Positions 62,073-64,000 of a stretch of DNA of 64,000 nucleotides are shown in pieces; position 1 is the stretch's first letter; each line of letters begins with the position of its first letter. Source of the DNA: Rhizobium johnstonii 3841 (GTDB lineage: Bacteria > Pseudomonadota > Alphaproteobacteria > Rhizobiales > Rhizobiaceae). The notes beneath the pieces are model-generated. The model was not told the origin of the DNA. It saw nothing but the letters and a program-made list of their open reading frames with translations, and did not search any database. The translations under genes were made by a program, and so were the position numbers. The DNA is taken from contig NC_008384.1 of NCBI RefSeq assembly GCF_000009265.1, positions 1-64,000 on the forward strand, read 5' to 3'.

Positions 62073-63281
62073 CTATTCCGCGCCGACGAGGGAAAGGTGG
62101 CTGCCGCGGCTGTCGATCCACCGGCCGACGGTCTGCGAGATATGGTCCAGGCCTTCGAGACGCATATTGGCGCCGCTCTTTGATGGCGGCTGGCGCAAGG
62201 GCAGGCGCTTCAGCGCCTCGGCCATGATGGTCGGATCGGCCGACTGCTCCGGCAGCAGCATGTCGACGAGGCCGAGTTCGCTCGCCCGCTTGGCGCGCAG
62301 CAGTTGTTCCTCGCGTGGCTTGACGCGCGGCACGATGAGCGCCGGCTTGTCGAAGGAAAGGATCTCGCAATAGGTGTTGTAGCCGCCCATGGCGACGACG
62401 CCGGTGGCGCTGTCGATCAGCTCTTCCATGTGATTGTCGAACTCGATCACCTCGATATAGGGAATGGCTTCCCCCTTCTGCACCAGCTTGGCCCGCTCGG
62501 CGGCCGGCATATAGGGCCCGAGCACCACGAGCGCCTTCTGCGTCAGCGTCGGATCGGCCTCATAGGCATTCATGACGTCGTGGACGAGATCGGAGCCGTC
62601 GCCGCCGCCGCCTGTGGTGACGAGGATGTAATTGTCCTTGCGGGCGTTGATCGAGGTCTTGCCCCTGGAGACGCTGCGCTGCAGGAAGCCGACGAAATCC
62701 ATCTTCCGGCGCAGGCTGGCCGGCACGTCGAGGCCGATCAGCGGATCGTAGAAATCCGGCGGACCGTAGACCCAGACGCTATCGTAATATTGGTCGATCT
62801 TCTGCATGATGCTGTTTTTCTTCCACTCGGCCTCGAGCAGGTGCGGCGCATCCATGATCTCGCGAAGCCCCAGCACCAGAACGGTGCCGCGTGCCTTGAG
62901 ATAGGCGAGCGTATCCTCGATCTCGCCCTTCAGTCCCATCGGTTCCTTGTCGACGATGAAGATATCGGGCTGGAAGGTCTCGGCCGTGTGGCGAATGCTC
63001 GCTTCGCGCATCTTCAGCGTTTCGTGCAGGTCGATATGGCTGGCAAGCGACGTATATTCGCCGTTGCGCAGCTTGATGACGCTCGGGATCTTCACGAAGT
63101 CGACGCGGGCGCGGTAGTCGAAGGCGCCGGCGATCGTGGCACCCGAAATGATCAGGATGTTGAGGCCGCGATAATCCTCGACCAGCGCATGGGCGATCGC
63201 GCGACAGCGGCGCAGATGGCCGAGACCGAAAGTGTCGTGGCTGTACATGAGGATGCGCGCATCTTCGAGACGTCTGGACAT
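62073..63281 (-). CDS. MurG-like glycosyltransferase (COG4671 type)
   Basis: 402-residue GT-B protein. The N-terminus contains ILMYSHDTFGLGHLRRCRAI, matching predicted glycosyltransferases of the COG4671 type. The C-terminal half holds GGYNTYCEILSFDKPALIVP and REEQLLRAKRASELGL, the donor-binding region. The frame is open to 63323, but ATG 63281 has AAGGG upstream and begins the conserved fold. First gene of the cluster that also holds the ABC-like protein. Confidence 0.87.
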   Translation of the reverse strand: MSRRLEDARILMYSHDTFGLGHLRRCRAIAHALVEDYRGLNILIISGATIAGAFDYRARVDFVKIPSVIKLRNGEYTSLASHIDLHETLKMREASIRHTAETFQPDIFIVDKEPMGLKGEIEDTLAYLKARGTVLVLGLREIMDAPHLLEAEWKKNSIMQKIDQYYDSVWVYGPPDFYDPLIGLDVPASLRRKMDFVGFLQRSVSRGKTSINARKDNYILVTTGGGGDGSDLVHDVMNAYEADPTLTQKALVVLGPYMPAAERAKLVQKGEAIPYIEVIEFDNHMEELIDSATGVVAMGGYNTYCEILSFDKPALIVPRVKPREEQLLRAKRASELGLVDMLLPEQSADPTIMAEALKRLPLRQPPSKSGANMRLEGLDHISQTVGRWIDSRGSHLSLVGAE

Positions 63282-63377
63282 GGGCATCCCTTCTGGGGTC
63301 AGCAACATAGTTAGTACCCCCACCGTCCGGAGGCCAAGAGGTGGGGGCGGTGCCGTGATGGGCCGCCGCGTTTCCTG

Positions 63378-64000
63378 CTATTTGTAGGGATCTGCCGCAT
63401 CACGCAAGCCGTCTCCCAGAAAGTTGAACGCCAAAATGACGAGAACAACAGGAATGATCGGATAGAGCAGCCATGGATAGAAGGCGATGACGCTGACGCT
63501 TTTTGCCTCGGTCAGCAGGATGCCCCAGCTGGTGATCGGCGGACGAAGGCCGAGGCCGAGGAAGGAGAGCGCAGTCTCTCCAAGGATCATGCCGGGGATT
63601 GAAATCGTCGCCGAAGCAATGAGATGCGACATGAAGCCCGGCACCAGATGCCGGCCGATGATGCGCGGCGTGCTGGCGCCCATCAGCTGTGCGGCCTGGA
63701 CATAATCCTCCTCGCGCAGCGCCAGGAGCTTGGAGCGCACGGCACGCGCCAGCCCCGTCCAGTCGATGATGCCGAGGATGACGGTGATGCCGAAATAGAT
63801 GACGATCGGGCTCCAGGTCACCGGCATGATGGCGGCCAGCGCCATCCACAGCGGCAGGCTCGGCAGCGATTGCAGCACTTCGATCAGGCGCTGGACGATG
63901 AGATCGAAAATGCCGCCGCGATAACCGGCAAGACCGCCGATGACGATGCCGAGCACGAAGCTGATCGAAATGCCGATCAGACCGATGGTCAGCGATATCC
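63378..64000 (-). CDS. DppC/OppC-type ABC transporter permease (partial)
   Basis: C-terminal 206 residues of a peptide/nickel-type ABC permease; the 5' end lies beyond the window. At least four membrane segments are visible. The EAA loop AAQLMGASTPRIIGRHLVP and the family ending GDGLRDAADPYK identify it. The stop is 97 bp upstream of the first glycosyltransferase on the same strand; it is probably a separate transport operon. Confidence 0.92.
   Translation of the reverse strand, partial: ISLTIGLIGISISFVLGIVIGGLAGYRGGIFDLIVQRLIEVLQSLPSLPLWMALAAIMPVTWSPIVIYFGITVILGIIDWTGLARAVRSKLLALREEDYVQAAQLMGASTPRIIGRHLVPGFMSHLIASATISIPGMILGETALSFLGLGLRPPITSWGILLTEAKSVSVIAFYPWLLYPIIPVVLVILAFNFLGDGLRDAADPYK

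Overview
The window looks like the first 64 kb of a large repABC replicon (megaplasmid or chromid) of a Rhizobium of the etli/leguminosarum type. The evidence is a repABC operon starting at base 1 with an antisense RNA gene between repB and repC, a neighbour of the Y4cF/RHE_PE00001 family typical of rhizobial plasmids, GC-rich coding sequence, and two families of palindromic intergenic repeats resembling those I recall from Rhizobium genomes. No insertion sequence, phage, CRISPR array, tRNA or rRNA was seen. The species assignment is inference.

Layout. 1-4881: repA-repB-incA RNA-repC and a DUF1612/HTH protein. 4881-10648: a BI-1/YccA membrane protein, an ECF sigma/anti-sigma pair, a small unknown gene, and a copper-efflux ATPase/MerR operon (actP-hmrR) with a textbook MerR-type promoter. 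10689-21883: treY, an alpha-2-macroglobulin/PBP1C pair, and periplasmic MsrA. 21950-26767: L,D-transpeptidase, a lone receiver protein, a TetR regulator divergent from a Bcr/CflA efflux pump with an operator inside the pump promoter, and a second MFS carrier.

27054-37011: a catabolic island. Eight plus-strand genes (NitT/TauT-type ABC importer, FAD oxidoreductase, class III CoA-transferase, crotonase, LysR regulator, amidohydrolase) face two minus-strand genes (ferredoxin and a DapA-family lyase). A 20-bp LysR-type site, 17/20 identical, stands upstream of each half in the same orientation relative to transcription, which suggests one regulon. The substrate is unknown.

37186-48535: two orphan LacI regulators, a glycine-zipper protein, a heterodimeric ABC exporter with one degenerate ATP site, a flavin reductase-like protein, a FAD/NAD(P)-binding protein and a hybrid PAS histidine kinase. 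48542-55364: cyoABCD-surf1 (bo3-type quinol oxidase), with an unusual Met/His-rich tail on CyoA, divergent from an MFS symporter. 55447-56198: a ParD/ParE-like toxin-antitoxin pair with an enlarged antitoxin.

56207-63281: the most unusual system. Three glycosyltransferases are followed on the same strand by a 904-residue ABC-transporter-like protein that has lost the Walker A lysine, the Walker B acidic residues, the signature motif and the H-loop histidine, and that carries a roughly 350-residue insertion. A lone cyclic-nucleotide-binding-domain protein follows. It may be a non-hydrolysing ABC-derived membrane machine for a glycoconjugate. The window ends inside a DppC-type ABC permease.
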